A stretch of DNA of 64,000 bases from assembly GCA_963740215.1 (NCBI GenBank), contig CAVUDJ010000012.1, forward strand, positions 964,099 through 1,028,098, in the 5' to 3' direction. How positions within the stretch are numbered: the stretch's first letter is position 1; every line of letters begins with the position of its first letter. Positions 1-8,841 of this stretch are shown in pieces. The translations under genes and the position numbers were made by a program. The stretch is from CAVVAL01 sp963740215 (GTDB taxonomy: Bacteria; Actinomycetota; Actinomycetes; Mycobacteriales; Cryptosporangiaceae). The notes beneath the pieces are model-generated. The model saw only the letters and a list, made by a program, of their open reading frames with translations. It was not told the origin of the DNA and ran no database searches.

Positions 1-49
1 CGGGTGATCTTGGCTACGCCGTGTCGATGGCGCCGATACTCTACGTTCC

Positions 50-1186
50 GTGCAGATTCCCTTCACATCGTCGAAGAGAGCCAGTCTCGGAGTCGAGTGG
101 GAACTCGAACTCGTGGATCTGGAGACCCGGGAATTGCGCTCCGGCGCCTCCCAGATCCTCACTGAGATCTGCCCGTCCGGCCTGCCGGCCCACCCGAAGG
201 CCAAGCACGAGCTGCTGGAGAGCACCGTCGAGGTGATCACCGGCGTCTGCTCCACCGTGGCCGAGGCGCGCGAGGACCTGGCGACGACGATCAAGGAGGT
301 CCGCGAAGCCGCCGCCAACCTGGATCTCGGGCTGATGTGCTCGGGTACCCATCCGTTCACGGACTGGGCCACCCAGCAGATCAGCCCGAACCCCCGCTAC
401 GACGCGTTGGTCGAGACGATGCAGTGGCTGGCCAGGCGGTTGCAGATCTTCGGCGTCCATGTCCACGTCGGAGTGCGCGCGCCGGAGAAGGTCATCCCGA
501 TCGTCAACGCGCTCACCCAGTACATACCGCACTTCCTGGCGCTCTCTGCGTCGTCCCCGTACTGGATCGGGGAGGACACCGGACTCGCGAGCGCCCGCAC
601 GAAGGTGTTCGAGAGCCTGCCGACCGCCGGCCTGCCCGCGCAGCTGACCGGCTGGGAACAGTTCGAGTCGTACATGCACACGCTCATCTCGACGCACACG
701 ATTCAAGGCATTCGAGAGGTGTGGTGGGACATCCGGCCGCACCCCGACTTCGGCACCGTCGAGTTGCGAATTTGTGACGGACTTCCGACGTTTGACGAGA
801 TCAGTGCAATAGCCGCCTTGTCCCAGTCCTTGGTAGAGCGACTCGATCGGGAGCTTGACCGGGGCTATACTCTGCCGGTCCCGACGAGCTGGGTGCTCGG
901 CGAGAACAAATGGCGCGCCGCCCGCTACGGGCTGGATGCGGAGATAATCGCAGATGACCGGGGTACTGTTGTTCCGATGAAGCACGCAATTCTGGATCTG
1001 GTCGAGGATCTGATGCCGACAGCTCGGCGCTTGGACTGCGCCGAGGAGCTTGCTGGCGTAGAGCGCATCATCAACGTCGGCGCTTCGTACCAGCGGCAGC
1101 GTGCGGTAGCGGCAGCCCACGGTGGCGACCTCACGAAGGTTGTCGACTCCCTGCTGGCCGAGATGCGGGACGGGCTGCCAGCGTGA
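50..1186 (+). CDS. Carboxylate-amine ligase, YbdK / glutamate-cysteine ligase type 2 family
   Basis: This 378-residue protein belongs to the GCS2 family of ATP-dependent carboxylate-amine ligases, which make gamma-glutamyl or similar amide bonds. Family hallmarks are GVEWELELVD near residues 14-23, GTHPF near 99 and HVHVGV near 136-141, which supply acidic and histidine residues for metal-ATP binding. The length is normal for the family. The start is GTG with no obvious ribosome site. The stop overlaps the next GTG by four bases, so it is probably co-translated with the amidohydrolase. In an actinobacterium, which would use mycothiol, the true substrate is uncertain; glutathione synthesis should not be assumed. 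Confidence 0.88.
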   Translation: MQIPFTSSKRASLGVEWELELVDLETRELRSGASQILTEICPSGLPAHPKAKHELLESTVEVITGVCSTVAEAREDLATTIKEVREAAANLDLGLMCSGTHPFTDWATQQISPNPRYDALVETMQWLARRLQIFGVHVHVGVRAPEKVIPIVNALTQYIPHFLALSASSPYWIGEDTGLASARTKVFESLPTAGLPAQLTGWEQFESYMHTLISTHTIQGIREVWWDIRPHPDFGTVELRICDGLPTFDEISAIAALSQSLVERLDRELDRGYTLPVPTSWVLGENKWRAARYGLDAEIIADDRGTVVPMKHAILDLVEDLMPTARRLDCAEELAGVERIINVGASYQRQRAVAAAHGGDLTKVVDSLLAEMRDGLPA

Positions 1187-2394
1187 GCGCAGTCCCACTC
1201 TCATCCCACGCCGTTGCCGACGCGACCAGAGCCCACCTCGACCGGTGGCTTGCCGAACACGGTGAGTCACTGATCCAGCTGCGCCGGTACATCCACGCGC
1301 ACCCCGAACTGTCCGGTGCGGAGCACGCCACCGCCACGATGCTCGCCGAGCGGCTGGCCGCCGCCGGGCTCGCGCCGCGGCTGCTGCCGAACGGCAACGG
1401 CGTCATCGTCGACATCGGTTCCGGGCCGGGTCCGATCGTCGCGCTGCGTGCCGACCTCGACGCGCTGCCGCTACCCGACATGAAGGACGTGCCGTACAAG
1501 TCCACTGTGGATGGCGTGTGCCACGCGTGCGGGCACGACGTCCACGCCACGGTCGTGGTCGGCGCCGGCCTGGCGCTGGCCGCACTCGGCGACGCGCTGC
1601 CCGGCCGGGTGCGCCTGCTGCTCCAGCCGTCCGAGGAGACGTTCCCGTCCGGTGCGCTGGAGGTCATCGCCGCCGACGGGCTCAACGACGTCGGCCAGAT
1701 ATTCGCGGTGCACTGCGATCCGCGCCTGCTCACGGGTCTCGTGGGTCTGCGTACCGGCCCGCTGACGGCTGCGGCCGACATGGTGCGGGTGCGGCTGTCC
1801 GGTCCCGGTGGGCACACCGCTCGCCCGCACCTGACCGCTGACCTGGTCGGCGCGCTCGGTCGCGTCGTCACCGAGGTGCCGGCCATGCTGTCCCGCCGGA
1901 TCGACCCGCGCGCCGGCCTGTCGCTGGTCTTCGGCGCCATCCACGCCGGTGTCGCCGCGAACGCGATCCCGCAGCAGGGCAGCGCGTCGGGCACCGTCCG
2001 CGTGCTGGACAAGGCGGCCTGGGAGGTCGCGCCGAAGCTCATCGAGCAGCTCGTGCACGAGGTGGTCGCGCCCACCGGCGCGGTCGCCGAGGTGGAGTAC
2101 ACCCGTGGCGTGCCGCCCGTGGTGAACGAGGCCGGTGCGGTGTCGATCTTCGCGGCGGCGTCGGTGGCCGCGCTCGGGCCGGAGTCGGTCGTCGACACGC
2201 CGCAGAGCATGGGCGGCGAGGACTTCTCCTGGTACCTCGAAGACATCTCCGGCGCGATGGCCCGGCTCGGCGTCGGACGCCCCGGTGAGGCGCTCGACCT
2301 GCACCAGGGCACGTTCGACATCGACGAGGCCGCGATCTCCCACGGTGTCCGGTTGCTGGTGCACACCGCACTGCGGGCGCTGCACCGCAGCTGA
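1183..2394 (+). CDS. M20D-family amidohydrolase / metallopeptidase
   Basis: This 403-residue enzyme is a hippurate-hydrolase-like or N-acyl-amino-acid amidohydrolase of family M20D, expected to hydrolyse an amide in the cytoplasm using two metal ions. It shows RRYIHAHPELSG at the N terminus, CHACGHDVHAT near residue 113-123 (metal ligands), PSEE near 151 (general base and ligand), the dimerisation-lid sequence GPGGHTARP and a C-terminal MGGEDFSWYL followed by LHQG, which carries the last ligand. The GTG start lies inside the stop region of the upstream ligase (GTGA overlap). An amide-forming and an amide-cleaving enzyme in one operon suggests they share a small-molecule substrate, but this is inference. 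Confidence 0.9.
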   Translation: MSAVPLSSHAVADATRAHLDRWLAEHGESLIQLRRYIHAHPELSGAEHATATMLAERLAAAGLAPRLLPNGNGVIVDIGSGPGPIVALRADLDALPLPDMKDVPYKSTVDGVCHACGHDVHATVVVGAGLALAALGDALPGRVRLLLQPSEETFPSGALEVIAADGLNDVGQIFAVHCDPRLLTGLVGLRTGPLTAAADMVRVRLSGPGGHTARPHLTADLVGALGRVVTEVPAMLSRRIDPRAGLSLVFGAIHAGVAANAIPQQGSASGTVRVLDKAAWEVAPKLIEQLVHEVVAPTGAVAEVEYTRGVPPVVNEAGAVSIFAAASVAALGPESVVDTPQSMGGEDFSWYLEDISGAMARLGVGRPGEALDLHQGTFDIDEAAISHGVRLLVHTALRALHRS

Positions 2395-2396
2395 TC

Positions 2397-2442
2397 CGTT
2401 GGGGTCTGGCGGCCCGCCGCGTTGGGGACTGGCGGCCCGCCG
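2397..2442. repeat. Two tandem copies of a 23-bp repeat
   Basis: Two near-identical 23-bp units, differing at one base, follow the amidohydrolase stop. Each contains GGCGGCCCGCC, which can fold on itself. It lies between convergent genes, so it may contribute to transcription termination, but no function is shown. Confidence 0.7.
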
Positions 2443-2461
2443 ACTCCTAGGGACGCGTGCG

Positions 2462-2836
2462 TTACTCCGTCCACGGCGGCGGGAACGGTGCTGCGCCGGG
2501 CAGTGTCGCCAGCCCGCCGACCGGCTGCACCGCGACCGCCTCGAACGGTTCGTCATGCGGGTTCGCCAGGTTGAACATCGTTCCCGGCGCGACGATGAGC
2601 GTGTCACCCGCGGCCAGTTGGTGCTGGTCGCCGTCGACAGTCGCCAGCGCCTGACCGCGCAGGGCAACGAATATCTCCTCCTTGTCGACCGAGTGAGCCG
2701 CGCCGTCGCTGCCCGGCGTGATCTCGATGCGCCACGCACTGGTCTCGGCGGCGCCCCGGCTCGGCGATGCCAGCCCGGTGACGGTCAGCCCGGGGATCGT
2801 GAAGGTCGGCGCGTCGGCTGCCTTGATGATCGTCAT
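2462..2836 (-). CDS. Cupin-domain protein
   Basis: This 124-residue protein is a single-domain cupin. Motif 1 region resembles G..AHSVDKEEIFVALRG around residues 44-60 and motif 2 is PGTMFNLANPHDEPFEAV around 85-102. The usual histidine pattern is degenerate (HS..E), so metal binding and catalysis are uncertain; it may instead bind a small ligand. It is divergent from a MarR regulator with a short operator-rich gap, so the cupin is the likely regulated target. The ATG start has no strong ribosome site, though the purine-rich GAGGGAGAGC sits just upstream. Confidence 0.85.
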   Translation of the reverse strand: MTIIKAADAPTFTIPGLTVTGLASPSRGAAETSAWRIEITPGSDGAAHSVDKEEIFVALRGQALATVDGDQHQLAAGDTLIVAPGTMFNLANPHDEPFEAVAVQPVGGLATLPGAAPFPPPWTE

Positions 2837-2850
2837 GTGCTCTCCCTCTG

Positions 2851-2875
2851 GTTGATAGTCAACCTAGTTGATCAA
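2851..2875. promoter_or_regulatory. Overlapping MarR-type operator palindromes
   Basis: The 62-bp gap between the divergent cupin and MarR genes contains GTTGATAGTCAAC (2851-2863), TCAACCTAGTTGA (2859-2871) and TTGATCAA (2868-2875). All are perfect inverted repeats built from the same half site GTTGA/TCAAC. This is the classic layout of a MarR autoregulatory operator. Binding itself is inferred. Confidence 0.75.
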
Positions 2876-2898
2876 GTGAGATTGAGTATCGTGACCTC

Positions 2899-3351
2899 GT
2901 GGCGGAAGAGCAACGTGATTTCGGGATCGTCCTCGGGTTGGCGTACACACGGTTCGTCGACGAACTACACGCACACCTGGCCGGCGAGGGCTTCGGCGAC
3001 CTCGGCCGCAGCTACGGGTACGTCTTCCGGACGCTCGACGAAGGACCGTCCACGGTGACTGCGGTGGCGCGCGGGCTCGGGATCACGATCCAGGGCGCGA
3101 GCAAGCTGATCCAGGAGATGGTCGACCGGGGGTACGTGCTGCGCGAACCCGACCCGGACGACGCGCGGGCGAAGATCCTGCGCCTGGGGCCGCGTGGCGT
3201 GAACGCGCTCAGGGCCGCGCGCCGGTTTCACCGTGGATTCGAGCGGCGGCTCGTACGCCAGTTCGGTGGTGAGCATGCGGCGCTCCTCCGTGACCTGCTG
3301 ACAGCACTGGCCGACGCTGGCGCCGAACCCGTAGTGGCCCCCCGCTTGTAG
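2899..3351 (+). CDS. MarR-family transcriptional regulator
   Basis: This 150-residue winged-helix regulator has the MarR layout: an N-terminal dimerisation helix, then a helix-turn-helix (STVTAVARGLGITIQGASKL, about residues 51-70), the wing with DARAKILRL (about 94-103) and a C-terminal dimerisation helix. It probably represses its own gene and the divergent cupin through the palindromes between them. The GTG start is seven bases after a possible -10 (TATCGT), which would make the transcript leaderless. No ligand-binding residues can be assigned from sequence alone. Confidence 0.88.
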   Translation: MAEEQRDFGIVLGLAYTRFVDELHAHLAGEGFGDLGRSYGYVFRTLDEGPSTVTAVARGLGITIQGASKLIQEMVDRGYVLREPDPDDARAKILRLGPRGVNALRAARRFHRGFERRLVRQFGGEHAALLRDLLTALADAGAEPVVAPRL

Positions 3352-3724
3352 AGCGCGCCCGACGCCGTCGCCGAACCGTCCGCCGTGCGGGCCTGCCGCC
3401 TGCGTCGAACCGCCCTGCCGCGTGGGCCCGCCGCCTGCGTCGAGCCGTCCGTCGCCCGGGCCTGCCGCCCGCGCCGAACCGGACTGTTCCGGTATTGGCG
3501 CCCAAACCGGGCGGCCAATACAGCCAAAACCCCGACAGTTGCGTGGTCACCCGGAGGTTGCCCCGCGCGTGTGATGCGCCGCGCGCGATTACTCGGCGCG
3601 TCGCATCACACGTGACGCGGGTCCGGCGTTGCGACGCGGCACCCGTGGCCGCCGCAGGCCGCGCCCGCCGCTCAGCGCCGCGCCGCTCGGCGGGGGCGCC
3701 GCCCGCCGCCGCAGGCCGCGCCGC
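3352..3724. other. Gene-free, repeat-rich intergenic stretch
   Basis: The 373 bases between the convergent MarR and TetR genes hold no convincing gene. About 3360-3480 are three degenerate 33-36-bp units with the shared core CCTGCCGCCTGCGTCGAACC. At 3478-3494 is a copy of the dispersed motif ACCGGACTGTTCCGGTA. A hairpin follows at 3568-3612, then GCCGCAGGCCGCGCC occurs twice near 3650 and 3708. Small open frames here are low-complexity Arg/Ala readings of GC-rich repeats. Confidence 0.7.
3568..3612. terminator. Hairpin between convergent genes
   Basis: Arms CGTGTGATGCG (3568-3578) and CGCATCACACG (3602-3612) are perfectly complementary with a GC-rich loop. There is no U-tract, which is usual for actinobacterial terminators. 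The position between the converging MarR and TetR genes suits a bidirectional terminator. Confidence 0.6.
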
Positions 3725-4501
3725 TCAGGAGCGTGAGCGGACCAGTTGCTCGATGCCGTCCAGTACGCGCGCCAGCCCGAACTCGAACGCGTGCTCCGGC
3801 GCAAACGCCGCCCCGTGCGCTTCGCCCGCTGCTTGCCCGACGCGGCTGGCCAGCGGGAACGCCTCCGCATCGAAGGCCTTCTCCAGCAGCGGCGCGTACG
3901 CCTCCCACCATTCGTCGTCGGTCATGCCGGTGCTGCCGGCAGCCTGCGTCGCCTCGACCGAGTTCTGTGCCGCACCGGCAACGTGCACCAGGACGAGGCT
4001 CAGCACCGAGTCCATCTCGACATCGCTCAGGCCGATGCCGTCGAGGGCGCGCAGTTCGAAGTCGTACTTGGCGATGACGTTGGGCCCCATCGGCGGGCGG
4101 GTCATCGTGGACACCTGAAGCACCCACGGGTGGCGGTGCAGCATCGCCCAGTTGGTCCTGGCGATGCGTTCAAGCCGGGTGCGCCAGTCGCCGGATTCGT
4201 CGCCGCCGACGGCCTCGCCGCACACGGTGTCGATCATGACGTCGATCAGCTCGGCCTTGCTCGGGACGTAGGTGTAGAGCGACATCGTGCCGATGCCGAG
4301 CACCTCGGCGACGCGCCGCATCGACACGGCCGCCAGGCCTTCGGCGTCGGCGATCTTGATCCCGGCCGCGACGATCTTCTCGATGCTCAACGCCCGCTTG
4401 GGGCCACGCCCGGTGCGCGGTGCGTCGTCGGTGCGCCAGAGCAGCGCCATGCTCCGGACCGGGTCACCGCGGCCGCTGAACTCCCTCGTCATCGCGCTCA
4501 C
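3725..4501 (-). CDS. TetR-family transcriptional repressor
   Basis: This 258-residue regulator has an N-terminal TetR DNA-binding domain: IVAAGIKIADAEGLAAVSMRRVAEVLGIGTMSLYTYVPSKAELIDVM, roughly residues 44-90, where GTMSLYTYV is the recognition helix. The rest is a TetR-C-like ligand and dimer domain. It is divergent from a drug-type ABC exporter and two identical palindromes lie between them, so it very likely represses both. The upstream-most start is GTG at 4501; an ATG at 4492 is equally plausible. A further 20 or so residues before the domain are unusual but seen in related repressors. Confidence 0.9.
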   Translation of the reverse strand: MSAMTREFSGRGDPVRSMALLWRTDDAPRTGRGPKRALSIEKIVAAGIKIADAEGLAAVSMRRVAEVLGIGTMSLYTYVPSKAELIDVMIDTVCGEAVGGDESGDWRTRLERIARTNWAMLHRHPWVLQVSTMTRPPMGPNVIAKYDFELRALDGIGLSDVEMDSVLSLVLVHVAGAAQNSVEATQAAGSTGMTDDEWWEAYAPLLEKAFDAEAFPLASRVGQAAGEAHGAAFAPEHAFEFGLARVLDGIEQLVRSRS

Positions 4502-4523
4502 CCTACCGCTTGCGAAATTATTT

Positions 4524-4561
4524 CGTACAGCGTACGTTAAACTAATCTCGTACAGCGTACT
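4524..4561. promoter_or_regulatory. Twin TetR operators around the exporter promoter
   Basis: CGTACAGCGTACG is a perfect palindrome at 4524-4536, and CGTACAGCGTAC recurs at 4549-4560, a 25-bp repeat distance. A -10-like TAATCT lies at 4543-4548 between them. One dimer would sit in the promoter spacer and the other just downstream of the -10, so occupancy would block the exporter promoter. Confidence 0.82.
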
Positions 4562-4578
4562 GAGTTAAGGGAGTGGGC

Positions 4579-5535
4579 GTGAGTACTGAGTTGGCGGTCC
4601 TCGTGGAAGGGCTGCGGAAGACGTACGGAGGCAAGGCCGCGCTCGACGGTCTCGACCTGAGCGTCACCGCGGGCACGGTGCACGGTCTGCTCGGGCCGAA
4701 CGGTGCCGGCAAGACCACTGCGGTACGGATCCTCGCCACGCTGCTGCGCTTCGACAGCGGGCGGGCGGAGGTCGCGGGGTTCGACCTGAAGCGCGACGCC
4801 GCGCAGGTGCGATACCGCATCGGCCTGCTCGGCCAGTACGCGGCGGTCGACGAGGTGCTCAGCGGGCGGCAGAACCTGGAGATGTTCGGGCGGCTCTACC
4901 ACCTGCCGTGGGCCCAGGCGAAAGCCCGGGCCGCCGAGCTGCTGACCCAGTTCGGGCTCGACGACACCGGAAACAAACCGGTCAAGCAGTACTCCGGCGG
5001 TATGCGGAGGAGGCTCGATCTGGCCGCGACGATGATCCTCGCGCCGCGCGTGCTGTTCCTCGACGAGCCGACCAGCGGGCTGGATCCGCGCGGTCGCAAC
5101 GAGGTCTGGGCGGCGGTCCGCGCTCTCGTCATCGGCGGCACGACGGTATTGCTCACCACGCAGTACCTGGACGAGGCCGACCAGCTCGCGGGCCACATCT
5201 CGGTGATCGACCACGGACGGGTGATCGCGGACGGCACGCCCGACCAGCTCAAGGCCAAGCTCGGCGGCGACCGGATCGACGTCGTCCTGCACAGCGCCAG
5301 CGACCTGGCCACGGCCGCCGCACTGGTCGGACGCGCGACAGGCGCCGAGGCCAGCGTCGACCGCGATACCCGGCGGATCAGCGCGCCGGTGAACGACCGC
5401 GTGCGGGCGCTGACCGAGGTGGTCCGCGGGCTCGACGACGAGCGGATCGGCGCCGAGGACATCGCGCTGCGCCGCCCCACATTGGACGAGGTGTTCCTGC
5501 ACCTCACGGGTGTGCGAGAGAAGGTGCCGGCATGA
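4579..5535 (+). CDS. ABC transporter ATP-binding protein, DrrA/daunorubicin-resistance type
   Basis: This 318-residue ATPase would power efflux of a hydrophobic compound with the permease encoded next. It carries Walker A GPNGAGKTT near residues 40-48, the Q-loop, signature YSGGMRRRLD near 137, Walker B LFLDEPTSGLDP near 158 and the C-terminal DrrA-type extension ending in RRPTLDEVFLHLTG. The GTG at 4579 is preferred over GTG 4573 because AAGGGAG ends six bases before it. Its stop overlaps the permease ATG by four bases. Twin TetR operators upstream indicate ligand-inducible expression. Confidence 0.92.
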   Translation: MSTELAVLVEGLRKTYGGKAALDGLDLSVTAGTVHGLLGPNGAGKTTAVRILATLLRFDSGRAEVAGFDLKRDAAQVRYRIGLLGQYAAVDEVLSGRQNLEMFGRLYHLPWAQAKARAAELLTQFGLDDTGNKPVKQYSGGMRRRLDLAATMILAPRVLFLDEPTSGLDPRGRNEVWAAVRALVIGGTTVLLTTQYLDEADQLAGHISVIDHGRVIADGTPDQLKAKLGGDRIDVVLHSASDLATAAALVGRATGAEASVDRDTRRISAPVNDRVRALTEVVRGLDDERIGAEDIALRRPTLDEVFLHLTGVREKVPA

Positions 5536-6332
5536 GCGCGAACCCCGTCTCTCGTTGGGTCGTGATCGACGGCTGGACCCTCACCCGCCGTGCGCTGCTG
5601 CACTGGACCCGCCAGCCCGGCCTGATCCTGATCGGGCTGCTCTTCCCGGTGATGATGCTGCTGATGTTCGGCTACCTCCTCGGCGGCGGTATGACCGTGC
5701 CCGGCGGGGGCGACTACCTCGACTTCCTGCTTCCCGGCATGCTGGTGCTGACGATGGCGTTCGGGGTCGAGATGACCTTCACCGCGATCAGCACCGACGC
5801 GAATCGCGGCGTCACCGACCGGTTCCGGTCGATGCCGATGGCGGGTTCGGCGGTCGTCCTGGGGCGGAGCCTCGCCGACATGCTCTACTCCGTGGCCGGG
5901 CTCGCGGTCATGGTGCTGTGCGGGCTCGCGATCGGGTGGCGCTGGCACGAGGGCGTCGGCAACGCACTGGCCGCGTTCGGGCTGGTGCTGCTGCTGCGGT
6001 TCGCGCTGATCTGGGTCGGCCTGTACCTCGGGCTCGTCGCGGGTACGCCGGAGGCCCTGATGGCGGTGCAGATCCTCGTCTGGCCGCTGGCCATGCTGTC
6101 CAACTCGTTCGTCTCCACCGAGGAGATGCCCGCGTGGTTGGGCACGATCGCCGAGTGGAATCCGTTGTCAGCCACGGGGACGGCGCTGCGCGAGTTGTTC
6201 GGCAACCCTGGACAGGGCGGCGAAGGCTGGGTCGCGGAGAACGCGCAGCTCATGGCGGTCGTCTGGCCGCTGCTGATCCTGGCGGTCTTCGTCCCGCTGT
6301 CGGTGCGGGCGTACCGGCGGCTCAGCAGCTAG
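5532..6332 (+). CDS. ABC-2 type transporter permease
   Basis: This 266-residue membrane protein is the partner of the preceding ATPase. It has about six transmembrane helices, beginning with PGLILIGLLFPVMMLLMFGY near residue 30 and ending with LMAVVWPLLILAVFVPLSV. It shows the ABC-2 family sequence NPLSATGTALRELFGNP near residue 215, a conserved feature of DrrB-like permeases. The ATG overlaps the ATPase stop (ATGA). Substrate is unknown; the DrrAB relationship suggests a drug-like amphiphile. Confidence 0.9.
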   Translation: MSANPVSRWVVIDGWTLTRRALLHWTRQPGLILIGLLFPVMMLLMFGYLLGGGMTVPGGGDYLDFLLPGMLVLTMAFGVEMTFTAISTDANRGVTDRFRSMPMAGSAVVLGRSLADMLYSVAGLAVMVLCGLAIGWRWHEGVGNALAAFGLVLLLRFALIWVGLYLGLVAGTPEALMAVQILVWPLAMLSNSFVSTEEMPAWLGTIAEWNPLSATGTALRELFGNPGQGGEGWVAENAQLMAVVWPLLILAVFVPLSVRAYRRLSS

Positions 6333-6346
6333 CCCGAGGAGGGTTG

Positions 6347-8841
6347 ATGTTCGAGGCGAGCGACCCGCCCAGGACCAGCACAGTCCGGATCGACGGCGCG
6401 GCACTACCGATGCTGCGAGCGCTGCCGCTGCTGCTGCGCGCGGATCCGCCGGTGGAGCCCTGGAGCGCGGTCGCCCGGTTCGCGCTGGAACTGGTCGCCC
6501 AGGGGCGGATCCTGCCCGGCGTGTCGCCCGGCGGGTTCGACGCGTGGCGGGCCGGCCCGCTGGACCCCGAGGACGTCGAACGGATCCGCGCGCTGGGGCC
6601 GGAAGAGCAGACCCGCCAGTTCCTCGACGCCGTCGCCGACACGCTGCCTCGCACCCCGGCTGCGGAGTTGGCGGCCGGCGGCCCGGAGTACGCGGCCGCC
6701 ACACCACAGCACGTGCCGCACCTGAAACCGTGGGCCGACGAGCGCGCCGCCGGCCTCGACGCCGGCGTGCGGATCTCGCTCCGCATCGAAGCCGACGATG
6801 ACGCGAGGGACTTCCACGCCGTACTCCAGCTGCACAGCCTGACCAATCCGGCGCTGGTCACCGACGCGGCGATGGCCGAGCCGGGTGCGCTCGTCGACGC
6901 CGCGCTGGCGGTGCGGCGGGCGGCGCAGGTCTGGCCGCCGCTCGGGCGGTTGCTGCACGATGCCGTCCCAGACCGGCTCGAACTCGCCGACGACGAGGTC
7001 ACCGAGCTGCTCGCCGGAGCCGCCGCCCGTCTGGTCGCTGCGGGCGTCGACGTGCACTGGCCGAAGGAACTGCTCGGCCGCGTCACCGCGCGGGCGGCGA
7101 TCAGTGCGCGGGACGAGCAACCCGGGCTGTTCGGCGGCGACACACTGCTCGACGTCGACTGGCAGCTCGCGCTCGGCGACTCGCCGCTGACCAAGGCCGA
7201 GCTGGACCAGCTCGCCGAGGCGAACCGTCCGGTGGTCCGGCTGCGCGAGCAGTGGCTCCTCGTCGACCCGGACGTTCTCGACAAGGCGCGCGAACGCCGG
7301 CTCGCGCCGCTCACCCCGATCGACGCGCTCGGCGCCGCGCTCACGGGCACGGCCGAGGTCGACGGCGAGCAGGTCGAGGTGGCCCCGAGCGGTTGGCTGG
7401 ACGGTCTCCAGGAACGCCTCGAACCTGAACGGATCGAGCAACCCGACCAGCTCGCCGGGACCCTGCGGGACTACCAGCTCGCGGGCTGCGGTGGCTGGCG
7501 AGGATGACCGCGCTCGGTCTCGGTGGCTGCCTCGCCGACGACATGGGCCTCGGCAAGACGATCACGCTGATCGCCCTGCACCTGCACCGCCAGCCCGCGG
7601 GCCCGACGCTCGTGGTCTGTCCCGCGTCGCTGCTCGGCAACTGGGAACGGGAGATACGGCGGTTCGCGCCGGGCACGCCGGTACTGCGATTCCACGGCTC
7701 ATCGCGATCCCTGGCAGACGAGGGTTTCGTTCTCACCACCTACGGCACGATGCGGCTCGACGCCCACCGGCTCGCCGCGCACCGCTGGGGCCTGGTCGTC
7801 GCGGACGAGGCGCAGCACGTGAAGAACCCGTTGTCCGGCACCGCCAAGGGGCTGCGCACGATCCCCGCCGCGGCCCGGGTGGCGCTCACCGGCACGCCGG
7901 TCGAGAACAACCTGTCGGAGCTGTGGTCGATCCTCGACTGGACCACGCCTGGCCTGCTCGGCTCGCTCGGCGCGTTCCGGCGTCGCTGGGCCGAACCGAT
8001 CGAGGCGCGCCGCGATGCCGCCGCGGCTGACCGCCTCGCCCGGCTGGTGCGGCCGTTCCTGCTGCGCCGGCACAAGTCCGACCCGGGCATCGCGCCCGAG
8101 CTGCCGCCGAAGACCGAGACGGACCAGCCGGTCGGACTGACCCACGAGCAGGCCGCGCTGTACGAGGCGGTGGTGCGGGAGACGCTCGCGCAGATCCGCG
8201 CGGCCTCCGGCATGGCGCGGCGCGGGCTGGTGATGAAGCTGCTCACCGCGCTCAAGCAGATCTGCAACCACCCGGCGCAGTACCTGAAGGAGACGAAGCC
8301 GCAGCTCGCGGGGCGCTCCGGCAAGCTCGACCTGCTGGACGAACTCGTCGCCACGATCACCGCCGAGGACGGCGCGGTGCTCGTGTTCACGCAGTACGTG
8401 GCGATGGCGCGGCTCCTCGAACGCCACCTGCGGGAGCGCGGGCTTCAGACCCAGCTCCTGCACGGTGGCACTCCGGTGCCGCAGCGCGAAGAGATGGTGC
8501 GGCGGTTCCAGGACGGCGAGGCGCCGATCTTCCTGCTGTCGCTGAAGGCGGCCGGCACCGGGCTCAACCTCACCCGTGCCGACCACGTCATCCACTACGA
8601 CCGCTGGTGGAACCCGGCCGTCGAGGAGCAGGCCACCGACCGCGCCTACCGGATCGGCCAGACCCGGCCGGTGCAGGTCCACCGGATGATCGCCGAGGGC
8701 ACGATCGAGGACCGGATCGCCGAGATGCTGCGGTCCAAACGCGAGCTTGCCGATGCGGTGCTCGCCTCGGGCGACGCCGCCCTCACCGAACTGTCCGACG
8801 CCGACCTGGCCGAGCTGGTCACCTTGAGGGGGGCGAAGTGA
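6347..8841 (+). CDS. SNF2/DEAD-box helicase, broken by one frameshift near 7480
   Basis: Joined across the shift, this is a roughly 830-residue Swi2/Snf2-family ATPase. The first frame (6347 to about 7480) holds the actinobacterial SNF2 N-terminal region and ends LRDYQLAG. The second resumes with GLRWLARMTALGLGG and carries Walker A DDMGLGKT, DEAQ, TGTPVENNLSELWSI and the helicase C motif GTGLNLTRADHVIHYDRWWNP with RAYRIGQ. One missing base after 7480 (CTC[C]GCGGG) restores LRDYQLRGLRWLARM, the expected family sequence, so a sequencing error is likely. The ATG follows GAGGAGGG closely, 14 bases after the permease. The stop overlaps the SWIM gene by four bases, a known pairing. Confidence 0.85.

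Noticed and set aside
2397..2442. CRISPR-like direct repeats
   Set aside because: Only two adjacent units with no spacers and no cas genes; simple tandem repeat.
3209..3550. Arg/Gly-rich small frames over the repeat gap
   Set aside because: They read degenerate GC-rich repeats and include the dispersed motif; no gene features.
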